A DNA stretch of 64,000 nucleotides from JAAXGI01 sp965206975 (GCA_965206975.1 OZ242253.1:3038001-3102000); one strand, 5' to 3'. Shown: positions 8,070 to 17,542, counted from the first letter of the stretch. Notes: generated from the letters alone by a model not told the origin. A program made the numbers and translations.

Positions 8070-9125
8070 ATGAGTTGGAAGAGCCTTTGCGTCATCGCAT
8101 TAACTGCGATTGTTTCGCTCCTCCGACCTGTTGAGGCGACCGCCCAAGGGGGGGTGGGGCGGGACTTCGAGGCCGAGATCGAGGCCGCCCTCCGCTCCGC
8201 CAAGACGGCGGCGGGCTTCGAGTTCGTCGGGGCCCTCAACAGGAACTGCCTCCTCCCGGCGAGTGGCGGCCTCAACACCTCGAACAACCTCCCGAGGTAC
8301 GTCGAGGATCCGACGACGATCCCCCCCCGCGAGCGCTGGTACGCTGAATCCACGCAGGTGTTCGACAACCTCTACTTCGTCGGGGGCCGCATCCACTCCT
8401 CGTGGGCGCTCACAACGAGCGAGGGGATCATCATCATCGACACGCTCTATCCCTACAACTCGGAAGAGTCGATTATCGGCGGCCTCGAGCGTGTCAGCCT
8501 CGATCCTGCTGACATCCGCTATGTGATCATCTCCCACGCCCACGGGGACCACATCGGCGGAGCCCAGATCCTGCAGGAGCGCTTCGGGGCCGAGGTCGTG
8601 ATGGGCGAGGCCGACTGGGAGCTGATCGAGACGTATCCGAACCGATACGTATCCATGGCCCCGGAGAGCGACATCGTGGCCACCGACGGGATGGAACTCA
8701 CGCTCGGCGACACCACGGTACAGATCTGGGAGACCCCGGGGCACACCCCCGGGACGCTCTCCTACACATTTTCCGTATTCGACAACGGGAGACCCGTCGA
8801 GGTCGCCTACTCGGGCGGCACTGCCTTCAACTTCCACAACAACACCCCCGATCCAGGGATCCGCAACTTCCAGACGTACATCGATTCGCAGGCCCACATC
8901 GCGCGTCAGGCCGCCGCTTCCGGCGCGACCGTCCTACTTTCCAACCACTCCGAGTTCGACAATGCGTACAACCGGAACCGGATGCTCGCGGGGCGGGGCG
9001 ACGGTCCTCACCCGTACGAAGTAGGCGAGGACGGCGTGCAGCGGTACTTCCAAGTCCTCGTGGGGTGTGCGAGGGCGGCGCAGCTGAAGCTCGAGCAGGA
9101 ACTCGGCGAGGAGCCCGTCCTGTAG
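8070..9125 (+). CDS. Secreted metallo-beta-lactamase fold hydrolase (B3-like)
   Basis: A 351-residue exported enzyme. A signal peptide (CVIALTAIVSLL then a small-residue cleavage region ATAQG) is followed by the fold: strand FDNLYFVGGRIHSSWAL, the zinc motif HAHGDH (H156, H158, D160, H161), GHTPG (H225) and a late NHSEF histidine (H293). This ligand set is that of subclass B3 and related hydrolases. Whether it cleaves beta-lactams cannot be told; many family members in such bacteria are lactonases or of unknown substrate. The ATG at 8070 has GGGGGAG about 8 nt upstream and starts the signal peptide correctly; an in-frame ATG at 8046 is less likely. Confidence 0.85.
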   Translation: MSWKSLCVIALTAIVSLLRPVEATAQGGVGRDFEAEIEAALRSAKTAAGFEFVGALNRNCLLPASGGLNTSNNLPRYVEDPTTIPPRERWYAESTQVFDNLYFVGGRIHSSWALTTSEGIIIIDTLYPYNSEESIIGGLERVSLDPADIRYVIISHAHGDHIGGAQILQERFGAEVVMGEADWELIETYPNRYVSMAPESDIVATDGMELTLGDTTVQIWETPGHTPGTLSYTFSVFDNGRPVEVAYSGGTAFNFHNNTPDPGIRNFQTYIDSQAHIARQAAASGATVLLSNHSEFDNAYNRNRMLAGRGDGPHPYEVGEDGVQRYFQVLVGCARAAQLKLEQELGEEPVL

Positions 9126-9267
9126 GGGGTTGGGTCACGGAGGGGACCCGCACCCCGGCTCGGCACACGCACACCTCGCAGTAGCTCCGCGCGGTGGGGA
9201 GCCCAGTGTACGCCGATCGGCGGGACGACACCCATGTGGGAGTGCCCACGCGCCGCTCGGCGCCAAG

Positions 9268-9341
9268 GGTGAGCGACCGGAATCGAACCGGCGACCTCCA
9301 GGGCCACAACCTGGCGCTCTAACCAACTGAGCTACGCCCAC
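9268..9341 (-). tRNA. tRNA-His (GTG)
   Basis: A full cloverleaf can be drawn. The 7-bp acceptor stem GTGGGCG/CGCTCAC has one G-U pair, the anticodon loop is GTTGTGGC with anticodon GTG, and the T-loop is GTTCGATTC. The base before the acceptor stem (9342) is G and the discriminator is C, giving the G-1:C73 pair specific to tRNA-His. No encoded CCA follows. Confidence 0.95.
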
Positions 9342-9395
9342 CATGCACTTCCGGAGAAGGTAACATCTGGCCCGCGAAAGGACGGACCTCGTGAG

Positions 9396-9469
9396 TGCGC
9401 CTGCCAGGATTCGAACCTGGGACCCTCGGCTTAGAAGGCCGATGCTCTATCCAACTGAGCTACAGGCGC
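9396..9469 (-). tRNA. tRNA-Arg (TCT)
   Basis: Acceptor stem GCGCCTG/CAGGCGC, D-arm with TAGCTCAGTTGGATAGAGC, anticodon stem-loop TCGGC-CTTCTAA-GCCGA with anticodon TCT, T-arm CCAGG-TTCGAAT-CCTGG, discriminator A. It reads AGA codons. It lies 54 bp from tRNA-His on the same strand; the two may share a transcript. Confidence 0.95.
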
Positions 9470-9607
9470 GTGCCTGAAAACCAACCGATGAAAGAAGCGG
9501 TGGGCAAACCTCGCTCCCGCAGGGACGAAGGCTCGGGCACCCTCCGGAGCCAGCCGGGGGCGGCACCCGCCTCGGTTGGACGGAGCGCCTCGAGCGCCCG
9601 GTCCAAC

Positions 9608-9818
9608 TCAGCCTAACTTGACAACGTTCTCTGCGGCAGGACCCTTCTTACCCAAGACGATAACCCAACTCCACCCTCTCACCATCCGCGAGCGAACGGA
9701 ACCCATCGGCCTGAATCGCCGATTGATGAACGAAACAGTCCTTCTTCCCCTCGTCGGGTGTTGTAAACCCAAATCCCTTCGCGTCGTTGAATCACTTCAC
9801 TACCCCACTGCTGCGCAT
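9608..9818 (-). pseudogene. Decayed CspA-type cold-shock gene
   Basis: Minus-strand translation from the ATG at 9818 gives MRSSGVVK, then a TGA where cold-shock proteins have the RNA-binding tryptophan of VKWFN, then FNDAKGFGFTTPDEGKKD and a recognisable FVHQSAIQADGFRSLADGE. After E-R-V-E-L the frame slips; the family ending GKKGPAAENVVKLG and its TGA stop at 9608 are in another frame. The 211-nt length fits a 2-base deletion or 1-base insertion. Two lesions plus drift (KDCFVH for KDVFVH) suggest a pseudogene; sequencing error is the alternative. A GGAG ribosome site still precedes the ATG. Confidence 0.85.
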
Positions 9819-9911
9819 CGAACCGCTCCGTTCAAGGGATCACCGCTCCAGCCGGGCCATGTTAGAGAGCGGACCGGGGGCTGTCAACGTCGATACGAGG
9901 GAGAGGCGGCG

Positions 9912-11489
9912 TCAGCTGAAGGTCAACAACTTTGCCCGAATCACATTCGGGAGGGCTCCGATCGCAGAGATGATCTCGGGGGGTACTTCCCCGTCCACCT
10001 CGACGAGCGCGATCGCCGCTCCGGACGAATCCCGCCCGAGATGGAAGGTGGCGATATTGATGCCCCGGCTCCCGAGGGCCGAGCCGAGTGCGCCGATGAA
10101 TCCGGGCTTGTCACGGTTTCGCGTGTAGAGCATCCGCGGGCCGAGGCGGGCCTCCATCGATATGCCTTCCACGTCCACCACGCGGGGGCGAGCCTCGTGG
10201 AAGAGCGTCCCCGCGAGCGTCCGCTCGCCCCGCTCCGTCCCGACCGTCAGGCGGATCAGCGATTGATACCCCTCCGCGTTCGGTCGCTCGACCGTCGTGA
10301 CCTCGATGTTCCGCTCCTCGGCTACCACGGGGGCATTCACCGCATTCACGTTGGCAAGGAGAGGAGCGAGGAGACCCTCGAGTGCCGCCGCCGTGATGGG
10401 CCGGTTGTTTAGCCCGGCTGCCTCGCCGGCGTAGGTAATCGTGACGGACTTGAGTCCCGTCTCCGTGATCTGGCCGGCGAAGCTCCCGAGCTGGCGGGCG
10501 AGTTCGATGTAGGGGTGAAGAAGGGGCGCCTCCTCGGCGGAAACCGACGGCATGTTAAGCGCGTTCGTGACCGCGCCCGTGAGGAGGTAGTCGGCCATCT
10601 GCTCGGCGATTTGCACGGCAACCTTGTCCTGCGCCTCACCCGTGGCGGCGCCGAGGTGCGGCGTCGCGACGACGTTCTCGAGATCGAAGAGGGGATGGGC
10701 TCCGGGCGGTTCCATACCGTACACATCGAGTGCCACACCAGCCACACGCCCGGACTTGAGAGCCGCGTAGAGCGCTTCTTCATCAATGAGGCCACCCCTC
10801 GCGCAGTTGACGATCCGAACCCCCGGCTTCGCCCTGGCAAGCGTATCGCCGTTCAGGATGTTCCGCGTGCCGTCCGTGAGTGGGGTATGGAGCGATATGA
10901 AGTCGGCCCGCTCGAGGAGCTCGTCGAGATCAAGCCGTTCGACTCCGAGCTTCGTCGCCCGATCGGGCGAGAGGAAGGGATCCGCGGCGATCACTCGCAT
11001 CTTCAGCCCCTGAGCCCGGGACGCCACGATCGACCCGATGTTCCCGCAACCGATGAGGCCGAGGGTCTTTCCCGCGAGCTCGACCCCCATGAAGCGGGAC
11101 TTCTCCCACTTCCCGCTCCGGGTCGAGCGATCGGCCTCGGGAATCTGGCGGGCGAGCGCCATGAGTAGGGCGATTGAGTGCTCGGCCGTGGTGACGGAGT
11201 TGCCGAAGGGCGCGTTCATCACGATTACGCCGTTCGTCGTCGCACCCCGCACGTCGACGTTGTCGACGCCGATTCCCGCCCGGCCCACGACCCGGAGCTC
11301 CCGGGCGGCCTCGAGGATCCGGGGCGTCACCTTCGTCGCAGAGCGAACCGCGAGCCCGCCAAAGTCCGGGATGATCTCCGCCAGCTCGTCTTCTGAGAGC
11401 CCCACCTTGGTGACACACTCGATCCCGCGGTCCCTGAACAGCTCCTCGGCTCGGAGACTCATCCGGTCCGCGATCAGTACCCTAGCCAC
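9912..11489 (-). CDS. serA: D-3-phosphoglycerate dehydrogenase
   Basis: A 525-residue enzyme that oxidises 3-phosphoglycerate with NAD+ as the first step of serine synthesis. It has the N-terminal substrate domain (VRSATKVT, GRAGIGVDNVD), the NAD-binding GLIGCGNIGSIVA loop, catalytic ARGGLIDEEAL and the HLGAAT histidine. An intervening domain follows, and then a C-terminal ACT domain (RDKPGFIGALGSALGSRGIN) that senses serine in long SerA forms. The GTG at 11489, with GGGGAGGTG before it, overlaps the end of serC by 8 bp, so serC and serA are one transcriptional unit. Confidence 0.96.
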   Translation of the reverse strand: MARVLIADRMSLRAEELFRDRGIECVTKVGLSEDELAEIIPDFGGLAVRSATKVTPRILEAARELRVVGRAGIGVDNVDVRGATTNGVIVMNAPFGNSVTTAEHSIALLMALARQIPEADRSTRSGKWEKSRFMGVELAGKTLGLIGCGNIGSIVASRAQGLKMRVIAADPFLSPDRATKLGVERLDLDELLERADFISLHTPLTDGTRNILNGDTLARAKPGVRIVNCARGGLIDEEALYAALKSGRVAGVALDVYGMEPPGAHPLFDLENVVATPHLGAATGEAQDKVAVQIAEQMADYLLTGAVTNALNMPSVSAEEAPLLHPYIELARQLGSFAGQITETGLKSVTITYAGEAAGLNNRPITAAALEGLLAPLLANVNAVNAPVVAEERNIEVTTVERPNAEGYQSLIRLTVGTERGERTLAGTLFHEARPRVVDVEGISMEARLGPRMLYTRNRDKPGFIGALGSALGSRGINIATFHLGRDSSGAAIALVEVDGEVPPEIISAIGALPNVIRAKLLTFS

Positions 11490-12627
11490 GCAGCACCTCC
11501 CCGAAGGCCCAGTCGAGCCACGGCGTAAGCCTCTCGAGGTCCGAGCTCTCGACCGTCGCGCCGCCCCAGATCCGAAGTCCAGGCGGCGCATCCCGGTAGC
11601 TCGCGATGTCGAAGGCCACGCCCTCCCGGTCTAGGAGCCCCGCGAACTCCTTGATGAACGCGGCCTGCTCGCCGAGGCTCCGCCCGGTGACGGCCGGATC
11701 GACGATTTTGAGGCAGATCGAGGTGGGCGAGCGCGTCTCCGGGCGATGGGCGAGGAAGTCCACCCAGGCTGTCCGGGCGACCCATGCATCGACGACATCG
11801 AAATTCGCCCTCGTTCTTCCGATGAGGGCGTCGCTCCCCCCTTCGTTCTCGGCCCAGCGGAGGCCGTCCAAGGCGTCCTCGACGCAGAGCATCGAGGGCG
11901 TATTGATTGTCGAGCCCGTGAAGATTCCCTCGTTCAACCCCGATCCCTTCGTCAGGCGAAAGAGCTTCGGGAGCGGCCGCTCGGGTCTGAATGACTCGAG
12001 TCGCTCGACGGCCCTCGGCCCAAGCGCGATCATCCCGTGCGCCGCCTCTCCCCCGAGCACCTTCTGCCACGAATACGTGAGCGCGTCGAGCCGGTCGAAG
12101 GGGATCTCCATCCCGAGAACGGCGGACGTCGCATCGCAGAGCGTGAGCCCCTCGCGGCCGGTCGGGATCCAGTCCCCGTCCGGCACACGGACCCCCGACG
12201 TTGTGCCATTCCAGACGAAGACGACATCCCGGTCCGTGTCCACGGCGCCCAAATCCGGGAGTTCCCCGTACGCCGCCTCGTGGAGTCGTACCCCCTCGAG
12301 GCCGAGGTTCTGCACGTCCCTGGCCCAGCCCGAGCCGAAGCTCTCCCAAGCTAGGACCTCCACCCCCCGGGCCCCGAGAAGCGACCAGATCGCGATTTCG
12401 AAAGCACCTGTGTTCGAGCCTGGAACGATCCCGAGGCGGTAACCCTCCGGGAGGCCCAGAAGGTCACGGGACCGCGCGATGACTTCCGCGAGCCGCTCCT
12501 TCGCGGGCCGGGCGCGATGCGAACGGCCCAAGAGCGCGCCCCCGAGGCCGCGAAGGTTCCAGCCCGGTCGCTTCGTAGTCGGCCCCGACCCGAATCTCGG
12601 GTTTTCGGGACGGATGGATGGCTTCAT
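11482..12627 (-). CDS. serC: Phosphoserine aminotransferase (Methanosarcina/Rhizobium type)
   Basis: A 381-residue class-V PLP aminotransferase that makes phosphoserine from 3-phosphohydroxypyruvate. The opening RPENPRFGSGPTTKRPGW, the GRSHRA segment and IVPGSNTGA are those of the alternative SerC subfamily found in alphaproteobacteria and methanogens, not of the E. coli SerC type. The PLP lysine is in YSWQKVLGGEAAHGM. The ATG at 12627 gives the family N-terminus. It is followed directly by serA and preceded by a candidate promoter at 12725-12752. Confidence 0.94.
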   Translation of the reverse strand: MKPSIRPENPRFGSGPTTKRPGWNLRGLGGALLGRSHRARPAKERLAEVIARSRDLLGLPEGYRLGIVPGSNTGAFEIAIWSLLGARGVEVLAWESFGSGWARDVQNLGLEGVRLHEAAYGELPDLGAVDTDRDVVFVWNGTTSGVRVPDGDWIPTGREGLTLCDATSAVLGMEIPFDRLDALTYSWQKVLGGEAAHGMIALGPRAVERLESFRPERPLPKLFRLTKGSGLNEGIFTGSTINTPSMLCVEDALDGLRWAENEGGSDALIGRTRANFDVVDAWVARTAWVDFLAHRPETRSPTSICLKIVDPAVTGRSLGEQAAFIKEFAGLLDREGVAFDIASYRDAPPGLRIWGGATVESSDLERLTPWLDWAFGEVLRG

Positions 12628-12965
12628 GAACGCACGTGGCAGGCCGAATGGCCGAGGTGCACAATTCCGTGTATCGAAGGAGCTGAACGCCGCGTCTCTC
12701 GCGCCGTGGAGCAGCGGATGCGGAAGTCTAAGGAAATGCCCCTTCGCGTCAACTCAGAGCCAGGCCTGCGGGGAGACCCTACGTCTCCACGACTGCGTCG
12801 CCCCACAACTTCCGGGAGCTCGGCCTTGAAGAGCCTCTCTGCAGTCAACGGCACCTTCGGGAGCCCTCCCCCTCCCCTCGGACGGCCTTCCAGTCACCCG
12901 AACGCGCCAAGCCGGCGGCTCGAGAGACAAGGTGGTAGGCCGCGGCCGTCCGGTTACGGCGATGC
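12628..12965. other. Intergenic region, 338 bp, between amidase and serC
   Basis: No convincing gene or structured RNA was seen. The part nearest serC holds the promoter candidate listed separately and leaves a leader of roughly 90 nt. The rest, next to the end of the amidase gene, shows nothing recognisable. Confidence 0.5.
12725..12752 (-). promoter_or_regulatory. Candidate promoter of serC-serA
   Basis: On the minus strand TTGACG (12752-12747), a 16-bp spacer and TAGACT (12730-12725) form a sigma70-like promoter about 100 bp before serC. Seen by eye; the hexamers match 5/6 and 4/6. Confidence 0.5.
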
Positions 12966-14543
12966 CTAGAGAGCGGGGGTAAGCGGCGGTGGCCGGCGGC
13001 GCATCGTGGCCTGCTCGTACGCGTATCCGAGCCCGAAGAGGAGCCCCTCCGAATAGGGTCGTCCGAGGAATTCGATGCCAACCGGCAGCTCCTCGGTGGT
13101 GAAGCCGGCTGGTACCGTGAGCGCCGGGTACCCGAGTGCCGGACTCAAGCCACGATTGCTTCCCTTGCCGTATTCGTCCGGAGCGTCAGGGTTCATCAGG
13201 ACATCGACGGGTATGAGTGCCGGAGAATGGTCGAAAGTCGAGTAGACAAGGGCATCTAGCTCGTGGTCGGCCATCGCCGCGAGGGTGCGGATCCGAAGCT
13301 CCTCGCGGGCCGCCTCCGCCTCCCGGAACGCCGGGTCATCCGTGGTGCGATTGAGTGCGCTTACATGGTCGTAGCGGCGGCGCGCCGTGAGCTCATCGGA
13401 GACGGCAATCTCGACGAGCGAGCGCACGGGCGGGTCCACGAGCTCGGCAAGGTAGGCAGCCACCGAGGCCTCGGTCTCGTGGTTCGAGCCGGTCTGCTCA
13501 AGAAGCTCAACGAGGCCCTCGATCTCCAAGGGATCCACGATCTCGGCACCCCGCGCCTCGAGGTCGGCGACTGCGCGGTCAACGACGGTCCTCACCCGTG
13601 CGTATTCCTCCGAATCGGGCTCGGTGCTGGCATCCATCGGTGTTCGAATCACCCCGAGGCGGACACGCTCGAGCGCATCCTCGCGGAGAAATGCAGTGTA
13701 GCTCTCCGGTATGTTCCCCACGCTGCTCGCGGTTATCCGGTCGTTCGGATCGTACCCGGCGATGACGTCCGTGAGGATCGCCGCGTCTCGGACGGTCCGC
13801 GTGATCGGGCCCAGGGTGTCTCGAGTCGGGCTCCCCAGGAACATCCCGGATCGGCTCACGAGTGGCAACGTGGGCCTTAGACCGACCGTGCTCGTGTGCG
13901 CGGCGGGCCCGCGGATCGAGCCGCCGGTGTCCTCCCCGATCGTGACCGTCGCAAAGTTTGCCGCCGCCGCGATGCCGCTCCCGCACGAGGACCCGCTCGG
14001 ATTTCGATCCAGGGCATAGACATTGCGGCAAAGGCCGAATGCGGATCCGGCGTAACCCTGCGCGAACTCGCCCATCGTCGCCTTCCCGAGGATGATTGCC
14101 CCCGCCTCCCGCATCCGAACGACGATCGTCGCATCCCGTCCTGAATCGAAGTCCTCGAAGAGGACCGATCCGTAGGTGGTTGGCATCCCCGCCACCTCGA
14201 CTTGGTCCTTGACGAGGACCGGGATGCAGTGAAGGGGTCCGACCGGGCCGTCGGCTGCGCGGGTTCGGTCGAGTTCGCGTGCGCGTTCGAGCGCCTCGGG
14301 GTTGACCGTTTGGACCGCGTGAATCGCGGGCCCTTGGCGATCGAATCGCTCGATGCGGTCCAGGTATCCTTGCACGAGCTCGACGCACGTCAGCTGACCG
14401 GCGTCGAACGCTCGATGGATGTCGTCGATCGTGGCCTCGAGAATCTCGAACCCCTGCCCCGCCGCGGCACGGGGCGAGGGGGCCGCGAGGAGGCCGAGAG
14501 AGACCGAGAGGGGGAGGAGCTTCCAAAGTCGCATTTTCGTCAT
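12966..14543 (-). CDS. Secreted amidase (amidase signature family)
   Basis: A 525-residue amidase-signature hydrolase that cleaves amide bonds; substrate unknown. A leader (LLPLSVSLGLLAAPSPRAAAGQ) indicates export. The Ser-cisSer-Lys triad is visible: lysine in PVLVKDQVEV, the glycine/serine-rich segment NPSGSSCGSGIAAAANFA, and the nucleophile loop GEDTGGSIRGPAA. Fatty-amide hydrolases, GatA and allophanate hydrolases share these; GatA is unlikely because this protein is exported and unlinked to gatB or gatC. Start chosen at the ATG at 14543; an ATG three codons later is equally possible, and neither has a strong ribosome site. Confidence 0.88.
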   Translation of the reverse strand: MTKMRLWKLLPLSVSLGLLAAPSPRAAAGQGFEILEATIDDIHRAFDAGQLTCVELVQGYLDRIERFDRQGPAIHAVQTVNPEALERARELDRTRAADGPVGPLHCIPVLVKDQVEVAGMPTTYGSVLFEDFDSGRDATIVVRMREAGAIILGKATMGEFAQGYAGSAFGLCRNVYALDRNPSGSSCGSGIAAAANFATVTIGEDTGGSIRGPAAHTSTVGLRPTLPLVSRSGMFLGSPTRDTLGPITRTVRDAAILTDVIAGYDPNDRITASSVGNIPESYTAFLREDALERVRLGVIRTPMDASTEPDSEEYARVRTVVDRAVADLEARGAEIVDPLEIEGLVELLEQTGSNHETEASVAAYLAELVDPPVRSLVEIAVSDELTARRRYDHVSALNRTTDDPAFREAEAAREELRIRTLAAMADHELDALVYSTFDHSPALIPVDVLMNPDAPDEYGKGSNRGLSPALGYPALTVPAGFTTEELPVGIEFLGRPYSEGLLFGLGYAYEQATMRRRPPPLTPAL

Positions 14544-14574
14544 TGTGGTGTTCGCTGTTGCCCTGTACCCTCGA

Positions 14575-14964
14575 TCACCCCGCGTCCGCGGAGCCCCGTG
14601 GCGGTGAGAGTTTGCCGTAGACGGTCCCAACGATCGTCGACCCAACGAGGAGGAGGACCGCGCTCGCGACCGCGGCCACCACCCCGCGATCCCCGGTGAG
14701 GACGTAGTAGACGTCGACGAGGAGGATCTGCGAGACCGCGATGAGGAGCGCGGCACGCACGGGATCGCCAACCGCCTGGGTTGCGCGGTCCAGTAGGAAG
14801 ACGAAGAGGACCACGGCGATCAGGAGCGCGAGCCAGCCGGGTACGACGGCCCCGGTCGGCATGTCGTTCGCAAGGATGGGACCGAAGAAGTAGGTGATGC
14901 CTACGAGGTTCACGATGTATCCGACGCCGAGCGCGCCTAGGATCGGCTTCATTCTGCCGCTCAT
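14575..14964 (-). CDS. Small four-helix membrane protein
   Basis: A 129-residue hydrophobic protein of unknown function. Four membrane segments are visible: ILGALGVGYIVNLVGITYFF, the GWLALLIAVVLFVFLL stretch, AALLIAVSQILLVDVYYVL and AAVASAVLLLVGSTIVG. The second is followed by a short D-R-A-T-Q loop and the C-terminus is polar. The ATG at 14964 is preceded by GAGGAG, a good ribosome site, which decides it against a longer frame. It reads towards the amidase 31 bp away and might be cotranscribed with it. Confidence 0.6.
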   Translation of the reverse strand: MSGRMKPILGALGVGYIVNLVGITYFFGPILANDMPTGAVVPGWLALLIAVVLFVFLLDRATQAVGDPVRAALLIAVSQILLVDVYYVLTGDRGVVAAVASAVLLLVGSTIVGTVYGKLSPPRGSADAG

Positions 14965-15147
14965 GACAGCTCTCCTCTCTTCCGGGCGAATCGATGTAAC
15001 CGCACTCCGGGGACGGACGGCCCGGAAGCTGAGATACTCTCGCACGGCGGGGGAAGCAAACCGGCGCCTGACCACCCACCCCGCTACGCGTCATGGCACC
15101 GCCCTCCTCCGGCATCACTCCGGCTACTGGCACGGGCAGCCCCGGGC

Positions 15148-16941
15148 TCAGAACGGGTAGAGGAGCGGGAGGAAGAGGGTAGCCAAGATCCACATCAGGG
15201 CATTCATGAGCACGCCGATCTTCACGAAGTCGGTGAACTCATACCCCCCCGGGCCGAGGACGATCAGGTTCGTGGGGTAGCCGATCGGGGTCGCGAAACT
15301 CGCGCTCGCGGCGAAGCAGATCGCAAGCATGAAGGGACGCGGGTCCACGCCCACCTGCGTAGCGAGCTGTAGTGCTAGCGGTGCAAGGAGAACGGCGGTG
15401 GCCTTGTTGGAGAGAAAGTTCGTGACGAGGCTCGTGAAGAGATAGAATGCGCTGAGAAGCACCCACGGACCGCTCCCTCCCACGAGGTTCATCAGTCTCG
15501 AGACGGCCTCCTCAGCAAGCCCTGTCGTCTCCATCGCCACACCGAGCGGAATCGTGCCCGCGAGGAGGAGGAGAACCGACGCGTCCAGCGACCCAAAGGC
15601 CTCGTCGGCCCGAAGACACCGGGTGGCGATCATAAGTCCCGCGCCAGCAACGGCGAAGATCACGATCGGAAGTGGGGTGAAGGCAGCGAGTCCCACGACG
15701 GAGAGCATGATCGCCACGGCGATCGGTGCACGCTCCCGTCGGCGGATCAGCCCCTCGAGCCCCTCGGCGAGGAGGAATGCCTCGGTCTCGCGAAGCGCCC
15801 CGAACCCGCGGTCGGAACCCTGAAGGAGGAAGACATCCCCCTCCTTCAGGCGCACATCCCGGATGTTCTTCCGGTGGTGGCGCCCGCCCCGCTGGAGTGC
15901 CAGCACTTTCACTCCATAGTTGTGGTTGAATCGGAGATCCGCGACCCGCCGCCCGACGAAGGGCGAGCCCGGCAACACGACCGCCTCGGCGACGACAAGT
16001 TCGACTGTGTGCATCGAGACGAGTTGATCGTCCTCAAGCACTGGGGCGAGGGCGGAACGAGTCGAGGTGAGAAATTCCGTGATCCCCCTCGACGTCGCAC
16101 TGACGATGAGCGAGTCGCCGACCTCGAAGACGAGTTCCTCGGCATCCCCGTACATGATCACGTGCTCGCCCCGGATCAGTTCGAGTAGGCGGACGTCGCC
16201 CCTCGCCGGGAAGACCTCGCCTACCCGCATTCCCGGGAGGCGGGAGCCGGGGTGGAGCACGATCTCGGTTACGAACTGCGCCGTCCGCTCGCGAGTCATC
16301 ATCGCCATGAGCGAGGTCCGCTCCGGGAGAATCCGCCGCCCCACCGTCAGGAGGAAGAGGACGCCGCCGGCGAGGAGGATGAGGCCCATCGGGGTGAACT
16401 CGAACATCTGAAAACCGGTGGGCTCGGCCCCCTGCGCCGCCTGCCACGCCCGGAAGATGTCGTGCACTAGGACGTTCGTGCCCGTCCCGATCAGGGTGCA
16501 CGTGCCGCCGAGGATCGCGAAGAAGCTGAGCGGGATCATGAGCTTGGAAGGATTGATCTCGAGCTCGCGAGAGAGCGCGAGGACCACCGGAACGAACATC
16601 GCGACGACCGGGATGTTGTTCATGAGCGCGCTCGTGGGCGGTACGGTGAGTGCCAGCAAGACGAGCACGCGCGTCGGACTCCCCTTCGCTCCTTGGCGAA
16701 TAAGGTTTGTCACCATATCGAGGGTGCCCGTCCGCGCCAGGCCGGCCGACACCACGAAGAGGGAGGCGATCGTCACCGTTGCCGGGCTCGAGAAACCCGA
16801 CAAGGCCTCCTCAGCCCCCAGGATTCCCGTCAGATAGAGCGCGGGTGGGATGAGTAGCGACGTGACCCCGATCGGGAGCCACGTCGTCACATAGAGTGCG
16901 ACGGCCCCGGCCATGATGAGGAGAAGAAATGTCGTTTCCAT
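15148..16941 (-). CDS. SLC13/DASS-type permease with two RCK_C domains
   Basis: A 597-residue inner-membrane carrier. An N-terminal membrane block (about residues 1-190, including the re-entrant motif P-P-T-S-A-L-M-N-N and the SNNIPV-like MNNIPVVAMFVP) is followed by two cytoplasmic TrkA-C/RCK_C domains (about 215-400, with PGSRLPGMRVGE and LPGSPFVGRRV). A second membrane block ends in the mirror motif TNFLSNKATAVLLAPLAL. This is the layout of divalent-anion/sodium symporters of the SLC13 class such as sulfate or dicarboxylate carriers; the substrate cannot be read. Start ATG at 16941. Confidence 0.85.
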   Translation of the reverse strand: METTFLLLIMAGAVALYVTTWLPIGVTSLLIPPALYLTGILGAEEALSGFSSPATVTIASLFVVSAGLARTGTLDMVTNLIRQGAKGSPTRVLVLLALTVPPTSALMNNIPVVAMFVPVVLALSRELEINPSKLMIPLSFFAILGGTCTLIGTGTNVLVHDIFRAWQAAQGAEPTGFQMFEFTPMGLILLAGGVLFLLTVGRRILPERTSLMAMMTRERTAQFVTEIVLHPGSRLPGMRVGEVFPARGDVRLLELIRGEHVIMYGDAEELVFEVGDSLIVSATSRGITEFLTSTRSALAPVLEDDQLVSMHTVELVVAEAVVLPGSPFVGRRVADLRFNHNYGVKVLALQRGGRHHRKNIRDVRLKEGDVFLLQGSDRGFGALRETEAFLLAEGLEGLIRRRERAPIAVAIMLSVVGLAAFTPLPIVIFAVAGAGLMIATRCLRADEAFGSLDASVLLLLAGTIPLGVAMETTGLAEEAVSRLMNLVGGSGPWVLLSAFYLFTSLVTNFLSNKATAVLLAPLALQLATQVGVDPRPFMLAICFAASASFATPIGYPTNLIVLGPGGYEFTDFVKIGVLMNALMWILATLFLPLLYPF

Positions 16942-17542
16942 GGCGGTGATGCTAATCCGGATCGGCGATCGGGGCCCGGCCGGCTCTTGCCGGCCTTGGC
17001 ACGAGTACGCCACCGTTGAGATTCCGCCCCGGCGCCCTGCTTGAGCGTTCCACTTCGTACGTCTCGATCACCGCGACCGTGAACCCGTCCCTCGGCGAGG
17101 ATGAGCGGGGTGCCCCTATCAGCAGCTGGCCTCCGGAATCCGTCGTCTTCGCCCGGCCCGGCCGGGCCGCCATGGATCCGCTCCCGAGCGTTGGTGGCCT
17201 AGGCGGTAGTATACGCCGGCTGTCCCCTGTGCGGGAGTACGTGCGGCAGCGGTGGCCTACGCAAAGCAGGCGCATCATGGGGTGGCTCGTGGCGGTGGCG
17301 GGTACGCTCGGTTGTGGGTCGAGACGGAGGCACTCCCCGAGTGGGAAGGAGCCCGTTACGCGGGGGAGAGCTCCGTCAGCCGACCGGTCAGGCGGTTGTA
17401 GACAAAACCGCCCACCCGATCCTTATGAAGGAAAACGGGGCTGGTCAGGATCCGAGTCGGCCCGCGAGGGCGGCGAACCAGCAGAAACCCAAGCCGGGTC
17501 GAGGTCCCAGGCCACCCAAGGCTTCGGAGCTGCATCCCGCTC
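16942..17542. other. Intergenic region, 601 bp
   Basis: It lies between the SLC13 permease start and the dinB stop. A 7-bp perfect hairpin GGCCGGC-TCTT-GCCGGCC is at 16978-16995. Several open frames cross the region on both strands, but none has a ribosome site plus recognisable protein character. Nothing else was identified. Confidence 0.5.

Noticed and set aside
9608..9818. TGA as a recoded tryptophan in the cold-shock gene
   Set aside because: TGA is used as the ordinary stop of many genes here, and the same gene also carries a frameshift.
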